From NCBI RefSeq assembly GCF_014645695.1, contig NZ_BMMF01000008.1:204731-268730 (forward strand): a stretch of DNA of 64,000 bases. Reading direction: 5' to 3'. The translations under genes and the position numbers were made by a program. Within the stretch, counting starts at the first letter, position 1. Every line of letters begins with the position of its first letter. The stretch comes from Salinarimonas ramus (lineage in GTDB: Bacteria; Pseudomonadota; Alphaproteobacteria; Rhizobiales; Beijerinckiaceae). Shown piece after piece: positions 16,840 through 26,294 of this stretch. The notes under the pieces are model-generated. The model made no database searches, had not been told where the DNA came from, and was given only the letters and a program-made list of their open reading frames with translations.

Positions 16840-17187
16840 ATGGAGAGCCCGCTTCTCGGGGCGATCATGATGTGGGCCGGCGACTACGCGCCTCAGGGCT
16901 GGGCCTTCTGCCACGGGCAGCGGCTGGAGGCGACCCAGAACGGCGCGCTCTTCGTGATGCTGCGGGAGAGCTTCGGCGGCGACGGGACCACCACCTTCGC
17001 CTTGCCGGACATGGTCGGGCGCGTGCCGGTCGGCGCCGGCCCGCTCGGGGCGGGTGAGGAGATCGCGCTCGGTGCCGAGCGCCCGATCCTGCACGGCACG
17101 CACGTTCCGGCGACGGGGCTGCTTCGCGCGGCCCTCGCGGTCAATTTCATCATCTGCATCGACGGACGCTTCCCCGAGCCGGCGTGA
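16840..17187 (+). CDS. Miniature tail-collar domain (microcystin-dependent protein-like)
   Basis: The 115-residue protein belongs to the phage tail-collar/MdpB family. The diagnostic N-terminal block reads LLGAIMMWAGDYAPQGWAFC, then FGGDGTTTFALPDMVGRVPVGAG. The end ALAVNFIICIDGRFPEPA corresponds to the usual C terminus. Compared with the 191-residue relative at 62127-62702, it lacks the whole central segment, including the QMPxHxH motif. The ATG at 16840 follows GGGAG. Family members are phage fibre parts or phage-derived surface and secreted proteins whose bacterial role is unclear. The gene is a singleton between rsmB and a convergent aromatic-pathway gene, with no other phage genes near it. 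Confidence 0.82.
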   Translation: MESPLLGAIMMWAGDYAPQGWAFCHGQRLEATQNGALFVMLRESFGGDGTTTFALPDMVGRVPVGAGPLGAGEEIALGAERPILHGTHVPATGLLRAALAVNFIICIDGRFPEPA

Positions 17188-17208
17188 ACGGGCGCGGGAG
17201 AGGCGGAG

Positions 17209-17238
17209 CGGGGCGCGCGTTTACGCGAGCGCGCCCCG
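17209..17238. terminator. Hairpin between the convergent tail-collar and DAHP synthase genes
   Basis: Perfect ten-base arms CGGGGCGCGC (17209-17218) and GCGCGCCCCG (17229-17238) enclose a ten-base loop. It sits between two converging stop codons (17187 and 17257), the expected place for a bidirectional terminator. Confidence 0.6.
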
Positions 17239-17256
17239 GGAGTGCCGCAGCCGGCC

Positions 17257-18639
17257 TTATTCCGCCGCGACCTGCGGGCGCTCGCGACCCTGGCGCTCGC
17301 GCTTGATCAGCTCGGCCGTCAGGAACGCGATCTCGAGCGCCTGCTCGGCGTTGAGGCGCGGGTCGCAATAGGTGTGGTAGCGGTCCGAGAGATCGGCGTC
17401 GCCCAGCCCGCGGGCGCCGCCGGTGCATTCGGTGACGTTCTTGCCCGTCATCTCGAGGTGGATGCCGCCGGCATGCGTCCCCTCCGCCTGGTGGACGGCG
17501 AAGAAGTTGCGCACCTCCTGCATGATCCGGTCGAACGGACGCGTCTTGTAGCCCGAGCCCGCCTTGACGGTGTTGCCGTGCATGGCGTCGCAGGACCACA
17601 CGGGCGTGCAGCCCGCCTTCTTCACCGCGCGCACGAGCGTCGGCAGGTGGTCGAACACCTTGTCCGCGCCGAAACGGCAGATCAGCGTGAGGCGGCCCGG
17701 CTCGTTCGCCGGATCGAGCTTGTCCATCAGGCGCAGGAGATCGTCCGGCGCCAGCGAGGGGCCGCACTTGAGGCCGATCGGGTTCTTCACGCCACTGGCG
17801 TATTCCACGTGAGCGTGGTCCGCCTGGCGGGTGCGATCGCCGATCCAGATCATGTGACCGGACGTGGCGTAGGGCTCGCCCGTGGTGGAATCGACGCGGG
17901 TGAGCGCCTCCTCGTAGCCGAGCAGCAGCGCCTCGTGGCTGGTGTAGAAATCGGTGTTCTTCACCTCGGGATGCCGGTCGGCCTCGATGCCGATGGCCTT
18001 CATGAAGGCGATCGCCTCGGAGATGCGCTCGGCCACGTCGGCATAGCGCGCGCTCTGGGGCGAGTCCTTCACGAAGCCGAGCATCCAGCGATGCGCGTTC
18101 TCGAGATTGGCGTAGCCGCCGGTGGCGAAGGCGCGCAGCAGGTTAAGCGTCGCCGCCGACTGCCGGTAGGCGTCGAGCTGGCGGCGCGGATCGGGCCGGC
18201 GGCCTTCGGGCGTGAAGGCGATGTCGTTGATGATGTCGCCGCGGTAGCTCGGCAGCGTGACGCCGTCCACCGTCTCGTCGTCGGACGAGCGGGGCTTGGC
18301 GAACTGGCCCGCGATGCGGCCGATCTTCACCACCGGGCAGGAGCCCGCGAAGGTGAGGACCACGGCCATCTGCAGGAACAGGCGGAAGAAATCGCGGATG
18401 TTGTCGGCGGAATGCTCGGCGAAGCTCTCGGCGCAATCGCCGCCCTGGAGCAGGAAAGCCTCCCCGCGGGCCACCGCCGCGAGATCCCGCTTCAGCTGGC
18501 GCGCCTCACCTGCAAAGACGAGGGGCGGAAACCCCGCGAGCTGACCCTCGACCTCGCGAAGCAGGTCCTGGTCCTCATAGGCCGGCACCTGCCGAATGGG
18601 CTTGCCCCTCCAGCTGTCGGGCGTCCAGCGCTCGCTCAT
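17257..18639 (-). CDS. Class II 3-deoxy-7-phosphoheptulonate (DAHP) synthase
   Basis: This enzyme catalyses the first step of the shikimate pathway, condensing PEP with erythrose 4-phosphate. The 460 residues match the plant-like type II family. The N terminus is [33 protein letters not shown] carries the metal-binding cysteine, and [19 protein letters not shown] and [18 protein letters not shown] are family signatures. The ATG at 18639 follows AGGAGCGAGGAC; an upstream ATG at 18669 lacks a site. Its promoter region (18640-18822) contains a small palindrome GCAAC-TTT-GTTGC at 18790-18802. The type I enzymes (AroF/G/H of E. coli) are unrelated in sequence. Confidence 0.95.
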   Translation of the reverse strand: MSERWTPDSWRGKPIRQVPAYEDQDLLREVEGQLAGFPPLVFAGEARQLKRDLAAVARGEAFLLQGGDCAESFAEHSADNIRDFFRLFLQMAVVLTFAGSCPVVKIGRIAGQFAKPRSSDDETVDGVTLPSYRGDIINDIAFTPEGRRPDPRRQLDAYRQSAATLNLLRAFATGGYANLENAHRWMLGFVKDSPQSARYADVAERISEAIAFMKAIGIEADRHPEVKNTDFYTSHEALLLGYEEALTRVDSTTGEPYATSGHMIWIGDRTRQADHAHVEYASGVKNPIGLKCGPSLAPDDLLRLMDKLDPANEPGRLTLICRFGADKVFDHLPTLVRAVKKAGCTPVWSCDAMHGNTVKAGSGYKTRPFDRIMQEVRNFFAVHQAEGTHAGGIHLEMTGKNVTECTGGARGLGDADLSDRYHTYCDPRLNAEQALEIAFLTAELIKRERQGRERPQVAAE

Positions 18640-18822
18640 CGTCCTCGCTCCTGCATGTCGCGCGTCCACGCGCGTCCTCGTTCGTCCCTCGTCGTGGGGA
18701 TCCGCCCACCCGGGCGGAGCGGCCTTATAGCCGCTTTGCGACGGGGACGCGAGCCTCCGTCGCGCCCTTGCGTACGATTCCCGATACGCGCAACTTTGTT
18801 GCGGCTAACGGCGCTCCCCACG

Positions 18823-20190
18823 TCACCGCGCCCGGGTGCGCATCGTGACGAGCTCCTCCGCCGCGGTCGGGTGGACGGCGATGGTGCGGTCGAAATCCGC
18901 CTTGGTCGCGCCCATGGTCACGGCGATCCCGGCGAGCTGGATCATCTCGCCCGAGTCGCGCCCGAACAGGTGCACGCCCATCACCCGGTCGCTCTTCGCG
19001 TCGACGACGAGCTTCATGTAGACCGGGTCGTCGCGCCCCGAGAGCGTCGCGCGCATGGAGCGGAAGGACGTCTCGTAGATCGCGACGTCGTCGCTGCGGC
19101 TACGCGCCAGCGTCTCCGAGCAGCCCACCGTGCCGATCTCGGGCGTCGAGAACACCGCGGTGGGGATCAGCTCGTGGTCGACCATGGCGGGCTTGTCGCC
19201 GAAGACCGTGTCGGCGAAGGCGTGGCCCTCGCGGATGGCGACCGGGGTGAGCGCTGCCCGGTTCGTCACGTCGCCGACCGCCGAGATCGAGGGCACGAGG
19301 GTGCGCGAATAGCCGTCCACCACGATCGCCCCGCCCGCGTCGAGGGCGACGCCCGCCGTCTCGAGCCCGAGATCGGCGGTGTTGGGCCGGCGGCCCGTGG
19401 CGACGAGCACCCGGTCGAACACGGCCGTGTCCCCGCCCTGGAAGGTGGCGTCGACGGCGCCGTCGGGTCGGCGCGCGAGGCGCTCCAGCGTCGTGCCGAA
19501 GCGCAGGTCGACGCCCTTGCGGGAATAGGCGGCGCCGAGGCGATCGCGCAGGTCCTCGTCGAAGCCGCGCAGCAGCTTGTCGCCGCGAAGCGACATCGTC
19601 ACCTTCGAGCCCAGCCCCGCGAAGATGCCCGCGAACTCGACGCCGATATAGCCGCCGCCGACGACGAGGATGCGCTTCGGCTGCTCGGGAATGTCGAAGA
19701 TCTCGTTGGAGGTGATGCCCAGCTCGCCGCCGGGGATCATCGGCTCGAGCGAGGGGCGCGCGCCGACGGCGACGAGGATGTGGCGGGCGCGAAACACCTC
19801 GCCCGTCGAAAGGAGGCGCACCGCGTGCGGCCCCTCGATCACGGCCCGGCCCTCGAGCAGGCGCACGCCCGCACGCTCCAGGTTGGCGCGGTAGACGCCC
19901 TCGAGCCGCGTGATCTCGCGCTCCTTGTTGGCGACGAGCGTCTGCCAGTCGAACGCCGTCTCGCCCACGCTCCAGCCGTAGCCGGCGGCATCGGCGAAAT
20001 CGTCGGCGAAGCGGGAGGCCAGCACCATCAGCTTCTTGGGCACGCAGCCGCGGATGACGCAGGTGCCGCCGTAGCGGTATTCCTCGGCGATCGCGACCTT
20101 CGCGCCGTAGCCGGCGGCGATGCGCGCCGCGCGCACGCCCCCCGAGCCGCCGCCGATGACGAAGAGGTCGAGGTCGAAATCGCCGGCCAT
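18823..20190 (-). CDS. gor: Glutathione-disulfide reductase
   Basis: This flavoenzyme reduces oxidised glutathione with NADPH. The 455 residues contain the FAD motif VIGGGSGGVRAARIA and the redox-active pair GGTCVIRGCVPKK (C44, C49). The NADPH-binding segment is VVGGGYIGVEFAGIFAGLG, and the dimer-interface catalytic histidine lies in AVHPTAAEELVTMR at the C terminus. The RG between the cysteines and the HPT ending favour glutathione reductase over mycothione or trypanothione reductases. A DUF2059 gene and rpiA lie upstream on the same strand (gaps 90 and 38 bp), so the three may be co-transcribed. Confidence 0.95.
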   Translation of the reverse strand: MAGDFDLDLFVIGGGSGGVRAARIAAGYGAKVAIAEEYRYGGTCVIRGCVPKKLMVLASRFADDFADAAGYGWSVGETAFDWQTLVANKEREITRLEGVYRANLERAGVRLLEGRAVIEGPHAVRLLSTGEVFRARHILVAVGARPSLEPMIPGGELGITSNEIFDIPEQPKRILVVGGGYIGVEFAGIFAGLGSKVTMSLRGDKLLRGFDEDLRDRLGAAYSRKGVDLRFGTTLERLARRPDGAVDATFQGGDTAVFDRVLVATGRRPNTADLGLETAGVALDAGGAIVVDGYSRTLVPSISAVGDVTNRAALTPVAIREGHAFADTVFGDKPAMVDHELIPTAVFSTPEIGTVGCSETLARSRSDDVAIYETSFRSMRATLSGRDDPVYMKLVVDAKSDRVMGVHLFGRDSGEMIQLAGIAVTMGATKADFDRTIAVHPTAAEELVTMRTRAR

Positions 20191-20280
20191 GGGGCGTGCT
20201 CCTGTGGGACGGGGCGCGCCGTCTGCGGGCGCTTCATGCGAGCCGATCGAAGCCGGCGCGGGCGCGGTGTCGGCGTGGTG

Positions 20281-20838
20281 TCACTGGGCGGGCGTGGCCG
20301 CCTCGCCGCCGCCGGCCTCGCGTCGCTCCACCATCTCCGCCTGGACGCGGATCTGCAGGTACTCGTTGAGCTCCTGGGACCAGACCTGCATCTCCGAGAT
20401 CAGACCGTCGAGGATCGCCGGCTGGACCTCGACGTAGCGCTTGCCGGCGTCGGTCTCGAAGAAGGCGGCGATCTCGGTGAGCTCCTCCTCGGAGAGGCGT
20501 GCGGCGATGACGCGGGCGGCGCGGTTCACCATGGCGCGGCGCTGCAGCTCCATCTCCGGCTCGAGCTCGCGGATCACCTCCGTGACGTCGTCGAGGAGCG
20601 CCGGGTTGCGGCCGTAGCGACGCAGGAGGCCCTCCTGCATCTGCGGGATCACCGCCTGGAACGATCGGGCCATGCCCGACGAGGTCACGACCTCGCGGGC
20701 GAGCGCGAGGTGGCTCTCCGAGAACTGCGTCTGCGCGGCAGGCGCCGCCTCCGTCTGCGCGCGGGCGCCGGTCGTCGCGGCGCCGGCGAGCGCGATCGCG
20801 ACGGCGAGCGTGGAAGCGGCGAGAAGGGGTCTCATCAT
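20281..20838 (-). CDS. DUF2059 domain-containing exported protein
   Basis: The 185-residue protein starts with a clear signal peptide (MMRPLLAASTLAVAIALAG, cleavage likely after ARAQ near residue 28). The mature part is mostly helical and carries the DUF2059 pattern: LAREVVTSSGMARSFQAVIPQM, then LSEEELTEIAAFFETDAGKR. The function is unknown; the protein is predicted periplasmic. It lies between gor and rpiA on the minus strand. This gor-DUF2059-rpiA order is a familiar alphaproteobacterial arrangement, but it gives no mechanistic clue. Confidence 0.88.
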   Translation of the reverse strand: MMRPLLAASTLAVAIALAGAATTGARAQTEAAPAAQTQFSESHLALAREVVTSSGMARSFQAVIPQMQEGLLRRYGRNPALLDDVTEVIRELEPEMELQRRAMVNRAARVIAARLSEEELTEIAAFFETDAGKRYVEVQPAILDGLISEMQVWSQELNEYLQIRVQAEMVERREAGGGEAATPAQ

Positions 20839-20876
20839 GATGCGGATGGCTCCGGATAATCGTTTGAAGGTCGGTA

Positions 20877-21575
20877 TCAGACGTCGCCGAGCGTGACGAG
20901 ACCGTCGTCGGTCGCGATCACGGCGCCCGTCGCGAGGCCGAGGAAGAGGCCGTGCTCGACGACGCCGGGCACGGTGGCGAGCGCGGCCGCGAGCGCGTCG
21001 GGCGCCTCGATTCGCCCGAGACGGGCGTCGAGGATGAAATGGCCGCCGTCGGTGAGGTAGGGCGTGTTGTCCGTGGCGTTTCTGAGGCCGAGCGTCCCCG
21101 AGGCGCCGGCCACCGCGATCGCGCGTTCCACGGCCCGCCGCGTCGCCTCGAGCCCGAAGGGCACGACCTCGATGGGGAGCGGGAAGGCGCCGAGCGTGGG
21201 CACGCGCTTGGAGGCGTCGGCGATGACGATCATGCGGCGCGAGGCCGCGGCGACGATCTTCTCGCGCAGCAGCGCGCCGCCGCCGCCCTTGACCAGGTTG
21301 AGCGCGTCGTCGAGCTCGTCCGCGCCGTCGACGGTGAGGTCGAGCCCGGGGAACTCGTCGAGGGTCGCGAGGCGGATGCCCTCGGCCTCGGCCTGCGCCC
21401 GCGTCGCCTCCGAGGTCGGCACGCCGACGACGTCGAGGCCGGCGCGCACCTTCTCGCCGAGCAGCGCGACGAAGTGCTTGGCGGTCGAGCCCGTGCCGAG
21501 CCCCAGCCGCATGCCGGGCTCGACGAGGGCGAGCGCGCGCGCCGCCGCCTCGCGCTTGAGTGCCTCGGCGCTCAT
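20877..21575 (-). CDS. rpiA: Ribose-5-phosphate isomerase A
   Basis: RpiA interconverts ribose 5-phosphate and ribulose 5-phosphate in the non-oxidative pentose phosphate pathway. Substrate-phosphate binding is seen in [12 protein letters not shown]. The catalytic region [18 protein letters not shown], with the following ALLREKIVA, holds the conserved aspartate, glutamate and lysine. The start at 21575 gives 232 residues, typical for the family. An ATG seven codons upstream (21596) has no ribosome-binding site. Confidence 0.95.
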   Translation of the reverse strand: MSAEALKREAAARALALVEPGMRLGLGTGSTAKHFVALLGEKVRAGLDVVGVPTSEATRAQAEAEGIRLATLDEFPGLDLTVDGADELDDALNLVKGGGGALLREKIVAAASRRMIVIADASKRVPTLGAFPLPIEVVPFGLEATRRAVERAIAVAGASGTLGLRNATDNTPYLTDGGHFILDARLGRIEAPDALAAALATVPGVVEHGLFLGLATGAVIATDDGLVTLGDV

Positions 21576-21706
21576 CGGTCGATCCCCGGGCTGCATCGGC
21601 GCGTCACGGCCATGGTGTCAGGACCCTCTCCCATACGGATGCGGGTCCTTAACATGCGTGACACCGACGGGGGAAGGCGCAAGCGCCGCGCGTGGCGCCG
21701 TCGCGC

Positions 21707-22561
21707 TCAACGGACCATCAGCACCGGGATGCGGCAGCGCCGCACCATCGCCGTCGTGGTCGAGCCGACGACCAGCGCCCGCAGGCGCCCGTGGCCGAAG
21801 GCGCCCATGACGAGGAGATCCGCCTCGCTCGCCTCGACGGCGGCGCCGATCGCCTCCTCGGGCTCGCCCGCGACGACGCGACCCGTGGCCGCGCGGCCGG
21901 CCGCGCGCAGCCGCTCCGCCGCCGCCTCGACGCGCGTGCGCGCCGCCTCGCCGTCGCCGACCGTGATCACCTCGACCGCGAGGCCGTTCGTCATGGGGTC
22001 GTGCGAAGCGAGATCGAGCGCGCGCTCGGCCGACGGGCTCGCGTCATAGGCGAGGACCACCTTGGCGATCGGGCGGAACGCGCGCGCCGCCACCAGCACC
22101 GGACGCGTGCTGGCGCGCACGATGCGCTCGAGATTCGAGCCCAGATGCCCCTTGGCGAAGTCCGCCGCCTCGCCGCGCTTGCCGACGACGACGAGGGCGG
22201 CCTCGGGCTCGAGCTCGGCGACGGCATCGAGGAGGTCGCCGTGGCGAAGCTTCGCCTCGACGCCGGTGGCGGCCGCCGCCTTCTCGATGCGCGCCCGTGC
22301 GTCGTCCAGAAGGAGCCGTCCGCGCTTCTGCGCCAGGCGCGCACGCGATTCGTCGTTGGCCGCGAGCTCGGCGAGGAGCGCCTCGCGGGCGTCGGCCCTG
22401 AGCGAGCCCGAGAGGTCGATGGGCGTCGTCGCGGTCTCGCGTCGGCCGAGCACGTGCAGCAGCGTCACCGTGGACGCGGTGCGCGCGGCGGCCCAGGCGG
22501 CGAGGTCGCAGACGCTGCCCGCGTAGAGCGAGCCGTCGACCAGAGCGAGGATGGTACGCAT
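21707..22561 (-). CDS. Tandem universal stress protein (UspA family)
   Basis: The 284-residue protein contains two Usp domains. The first (1-145) begins MRTILALVDGSLYAGSVCDLA, and the second (about 158-284) begins AKVVLAYDASPSAERALDLA. The second ends with the ATP-binding signature GAFGHGRLRALVVGSTT. The first domain has the less canonical GKRGEAADFAKGHLGSNLER loop. It lies 13 bp downstream of a SulP transporter gene and is almost certainly co-transcribed, implying a regulatory or sensory link to anion uptake. Usp proteins of this tandem type are cytoplasmic. Confidence 0.9.
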   Translation of the reverse strand: MRTILALVDGSLYAGSVCDLAAWAAARTASTVTLLHVLGRRETATTPIDLSGSLRADAREALLAELAANDESRARLAQKRGRLLLDDARARIEKAAAATGVEAKLRHGDLLDAVAELEPEAALVVVGKRGEAADFAKGHLGSNLERIVRASTRPVLVAARAFRPIAKVVLAYDASPSAERALDLASHDPMTNGLAVEVITVGDGEAARTRVEAAAERLRAAGRAATGRVVAGEPEEAIGAAVEASEADLLVMGAFGHGRLRALVVGSTTTAMVRRCRIPVLMVR

Positions 22562-22574
22562 GAAAGGCCTCTCC

Positions 22575-24068
22575 TCAATGGCCGCCGAGGCGCGCGAGCG
22601 CGTCCGGCTTGTCGTGGACGGCGAGCTTGTCGACGATGGTCGCGCTCGCCTCGTTGAGGCCGACGATCTCGACGGTCGTGCCCTCGCGGCGGAACTTCAG
22701 CACCACCTTGTCGAGAGCGCCGACGCCCGTCAGGTCCCAGATATGGGCGCGCGAGACGTCGATCGTGACCGACTCCAGCGCCTCGCGGAAGTCGAAAGCG
22801 GCGAGGAAGCTCTCGGAGGAGGCGAAGAACACCTGGCCCTCGACGACGTAGGCCCGGGCGCGCCCGTCCTTCGACAGCGTCGAGCCGACGCGGAACAGCT
22901 GCGCCACCTTCGAGGCGAAGAAGATGCCCGACAGGAGCACGCCGATGAGCACGCCGATGGCGAGGTTGTGCGTGAGCACCACGCCGGCGACGGTGGCGAG
23001 CATCACTGTGGAGGAGCGCCGCGGATTCGTCGCGAGCTCGCGCAGCGACGACCAGGAGAACGTGCCGACCGACACCATGATCATGATCGCGACGAGCGCC
23101 GCCATCGGGATGATCGAGACGAGATCGCCGAGCACGACCACGAGAACGAGCAGGAACACGCCGGCGACGAAGCACGAGAGCCGCCCGCGCCCGCCGGACT
23201 TCACGTTGATCACCGACTGGCCGATCATGGCGCAGCCCGCCATGCCGCCGAGAAAGCCCGTCACGAAGTTCGCCGCGCCCTGGCCCACGCATTCGCGGTC
23301 GCGGTCGCTGTCGGTGTCGGTGAGGTCGTCGACGATCTGCGCCGTCATCAGCGATTCGAGCAGGCCCACCGCCGCCACCGCGGCGGAATAGGGCAGGACG
23401 ATCATGAAGGTCTCGAGGGTGAGCGGCACGTCCGGCAGGAGGAAGACCGGCAACGTCGAGGGCAATTCGCCCATGTCGCCCACCGTGCGCAGGTCCATGC
23501 CGAGCCCCACCGCCACCGCGGTGAGGACGAGGATGCACACGAGCGGGGCGGGGATCGCGGTCGTGATCCGCGGGAAGCCGTAGATGATCACCAGGCCGGC
23601 GGCGACCATCACGTAGGTGAGCCACGGCACGCCGATCAGCTCCGGAAGCTGCGCCATGAAGATCAGGATCGCGAGCGCGTTGACGAAGCCCGTCATCACC
23701 GAGCGAGACACGAAGCGCATCAGCCGCCCCAGGCGCAGGATGCCCGCGATCACCTGCAGGACGCCCGCCAGCACGGTCGCGGCGAGCAGGTATTCGAGCC
23801 CGTGATCGCGCACGAGGTCGACCATCAGGACGGCGGTCGCCGCCGTCGCCGCCGAGATCATGCCCGGGCGCCCGCCCGCGATCGCCGCGACGACGGCGAT
23901 GGAGAAGGAGGCGTAGAGCCCCACCTTCGGATCGACGCCGGCGATGATCGAGAAGGCGATCGCCTCGGGGATGAGAGCGAGGGCGACGACGAGCCCGGCG
24001 AGCAGGTCGCCGCGCACGTTGCCGAGCCATTCGGCGCGCAGGCGCGCGGGATCGAGGAAGGAGGGCAT
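22575..24068 (-). CDS. SulP family inorganic anion transporter with STAS domain
   Basis: This inner-membrane transporter for sulfate, bicarbonate or a dicarboxylate has 497 residues. The SulP signature is [19 protein letters not shown] followed by KVGLYASF near the N terminus. About ten to twelve hydrophobic segments run to residue 400, and a C-terminal STAS domain (about 420-497) includes [20 protein letters not shown]. The sequence [20 protein letters not shown] is typical of the bacterial SulP group that includes BicA-like carriers. The substrate cannot be decided from sequence. The ATG at 24068 is the natural N terminus. Confidence 0.92.
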   Translation of the reverse strand: MPSFLDPARLRAEWLGNVRGDLLAGLVVALALIPEAIAFSIIAGVDPKVGLYASFSIAVVAAIAGGRPGMISAATAATAVLMVDLVRDHGLEYLLAATVLAGVLQVIAGILRLGRLMRFVSRSVMTGFVNALAILIFMAQLPELIGVPWLTYVMVAAGLVIIYGFPRITTAIPAPLVCILVLTAVAVGLGMDLRTVGDMGELPSTLPVFLLPDVPLTLETFMIVLPYSAAVAAVGLLESLMTAQIVDDLTDTDSDRDRECVGQGAANFVTGFLGGMAGCAMIGQSVINVKSGGRGRLSCFVAGVFLLVLVVVLGDLVSIIPMAALVAIMIMVSVGTFSWSSLRELATNPRRSSTVMLATVAGVVLTHNLAIGVLIGVLLSGIFFASKVAQLFRVGSTLSKDGRARAYVVEGQVFFASSESFLAAFDFREALESVTIDVSRAHIWDLTGVGALDKVVLKFRREGTTVEIVGLNEASATIVDKLAVHDKPDALARLGGH

Positions 24069-24189
24069 GGGGTCTTTCGGGGGATTTCGACGGGAGGGGG
24101 CGGACACGAGCGGCCGAGCCCCGGCGATTTCACCATTTGAGCTACGGGATTTCTCGCTGCATTGCAACATCGCGGGCGACAGGGCAGCC

Positions 24190-24217
24190 GCCCCGGCGAC
24201 GCATGCGCCGCCGGGGC
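24190..24217. promoter_or_regulatory. Strong hairpin in the divergent sulP/SDR intergenic region
   Basis: Nine-base arms GCCCCGGCG (24190-24198) and CGCCGGGGC (24209-24217) are perfect, with CTTTC after the second arm. The element resembles an intrinsic terminator on the plus strand, yet both neighbouring genes start here (24068 minus and 24274 plus). It could be a leader attenuator for the SDR gene or insulate the two promoters. Confidence 0.4.
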
Positions 24218-24273
24218 CTTTCGCGTTCTCCCGGTGCCCGCTAAACGGATGCGATCCCAAGGAGGAAGACAAG

Positions 24274-25059
<786 letters not shown>

Positions 25060-25099
25060 AGGCCGGCGTGACGACCCGCCCTCGACCGGCGGCCGGGGC

Positions 25100-25945
25100 T
25101 CAGCCCGCGCCGCCGACGAGGGTGAAGGGGCGCCCGTGCCGCAGGCTCGGGATGCGCCGGCGCGCCTCCGCCACGGCGTCGAGGTCGATCTGCGCGGCGA
25201 CGATGCCGGGCTCGGCGTCGCCCTCGGCGAGAACGCGTCCCCACGGGTCGACGATGATCGAATGGCCGTAGGTCTCCCGCCCGTCCTCGTGCACGCCGCC
25301 CTGGGCGGCGGCGACGAAGAAGGCGCCGTTCTCGATGGCGCGGGCGCGGGCGAGGACCTGCCAATGCGCCTCCCCGGTCTGGCGCGTGAAGGCCGCCGGT
25401 GCGGTGAGGATCGCCGCCCCGGCCTCGCCGTAAGCGCGGTAGAGATGCGGGAAGCGGATGTCGTAGCAGATGGCGACGCCGATCCCGGCCTCTCCCGCCT
25501 CGCCCAGCGGCGCGCGGGCGATCACCGCGCGATCGCCGCCGACATAGGTGTTGCTCTCGCGCCAGGTCTCGCCGTTGGGCAGGTCGACGTCGAAGAGATG
25601 GATCTTGTCGTAGGTCGCGAGGATCGCACCGTCGGGACCGATGACGACCGCGCGGTTCGCCACCTTCTCGCCGACCCGGATCGCCAGCGAGCCGAGATGG
25701 ACGGTGACGCCGCGCCGACGCGCGACCTCGCGCAGGGCCGCGATGGTCTCGTCGGCATCCTCCTCGCGGATCTTGTCGAAGAGCGCCGCGCGGTCGCGCT
25801 CGAGCAGCGCCGTCATCTCCGGCGTCTGGACGTAGACGGCCCCCGCGTCCGCGGCGGCGTTCACGCCGGCGATCGCGGCCTCGCGATTGGCGGCGGGATC
25901 GCGGCTCGAGCGCATCCCGACGCAGGCGACGACGATCCGGCTCAT
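25100..25945 (-). CDS. Carbon-nitrogen hydrolase family protein (nitrilase superfamily, Nit-like)
   Basis: The 281-residue amidase-fold protein has the Glu-Lys-Cys catalytic triad: E in TPEMTALL, K in TYDKIHLFDVDL, and C in GVAICYDIRFP. The HLFD and ICYDIRFPHLYRAY segments are characteristic of the Nit1/Nit2 group. Members of that group hydrolyse deaminated glutathione or omega-amides. GAGGAGAGCGCAGC precedes the ATG at 25945, and grxC ends 17 bp upstream. A glutaredoxin neighbour fits a deaminated-glutathione repair role, but that is inference. Confidence 0.9.
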   Translation of the reverse strand: MSRIVVACVGMRSSRDPAANREAAIAGVNAAADAGAVYVQTPEMTALLERDRAALFDKIREEDADETIAALREVARRRGVTVHLGSLAIRVGEKVANRAVVIGPDGAILATYDKIHLFDVDLPNGETWRESNTYVGGDRAVIARAPLGEAGEAGIGVAICYDIRFPHLYRAYGEAGAAILTAPAAFTRQTGEAHWQVLARARAIENGAFFVAAAQGGVHEDGRETYGHSIIVDPWGRVLAEGDAEPGIVAAQIDLDAVAEARRRIPSLRHGRPFTLVGGAG

Positions 25946-25962
25946 GCTGCGCTCTCCTCGTC

Positions 25963-26220
25963 TCAAGCTGCGAGCAGCGGATCGAGCCGGCCGGCGCGAT
26001 CCAGGGCGGAGAGGTCGTCGAAGCCGCCCACATGCGTCTCGCCGACGAAGATCTGCGGGACGGTGCTGCGCCCGTTCGCCCGCTCGATCATTTCGCGCCG
26101 TCGCTCGGGCTCCGCCTCGATGTCGATCACCGTGTAGGCCGCGCCCTTCTTGTCGAGCAGCCCCTTGGCGGCGATGCAATAGGGGCACCAGGTGCGCAGG
26201 TAGATCTCGATCGGCTTCAT
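25963..26220 (-). CDS. grxC: Glutaredoxin 3
   Basis: GrxC is a cytosolic glutathione-dependent disulfide reductase. The 85 residues contain the dithiol active site TWCPYC (C12, C15), the glutathione-binding TVPQIFVGETHVGGFDD (cis-proline region) and the usual C-terminal helix. The length is typical. The nitrilase-like gene follows within 17 bp, so the two form an operon. The liv genes end 75 bp upstream on the same strand. Confidence 0.95.
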   Translation of the reverse strand: MKPIEIYLRTWCPYCIAAKGLLDKKGAAYTVIDIEAEPERRREMIERANGRSTVPQIFVGETHVGGFDDLSALDRAGRLDPLLAA

Positions 26221-26294
26221 CGCGGGCCTCGTCGTGTCCTCGGCTCCACCATATAGGTGCGACGCTGCCGCGCGCTACCCGCGCGCTGCTCGCC

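Noticed and set aside
24100..24180. Stretch with a tRNA-like look (GATTTCACCATTTGAGCTACGG)
   Set aside because: No full cloverleaf, anticodon arm pairing or CCA-proximal acceptor stem could be built around it.
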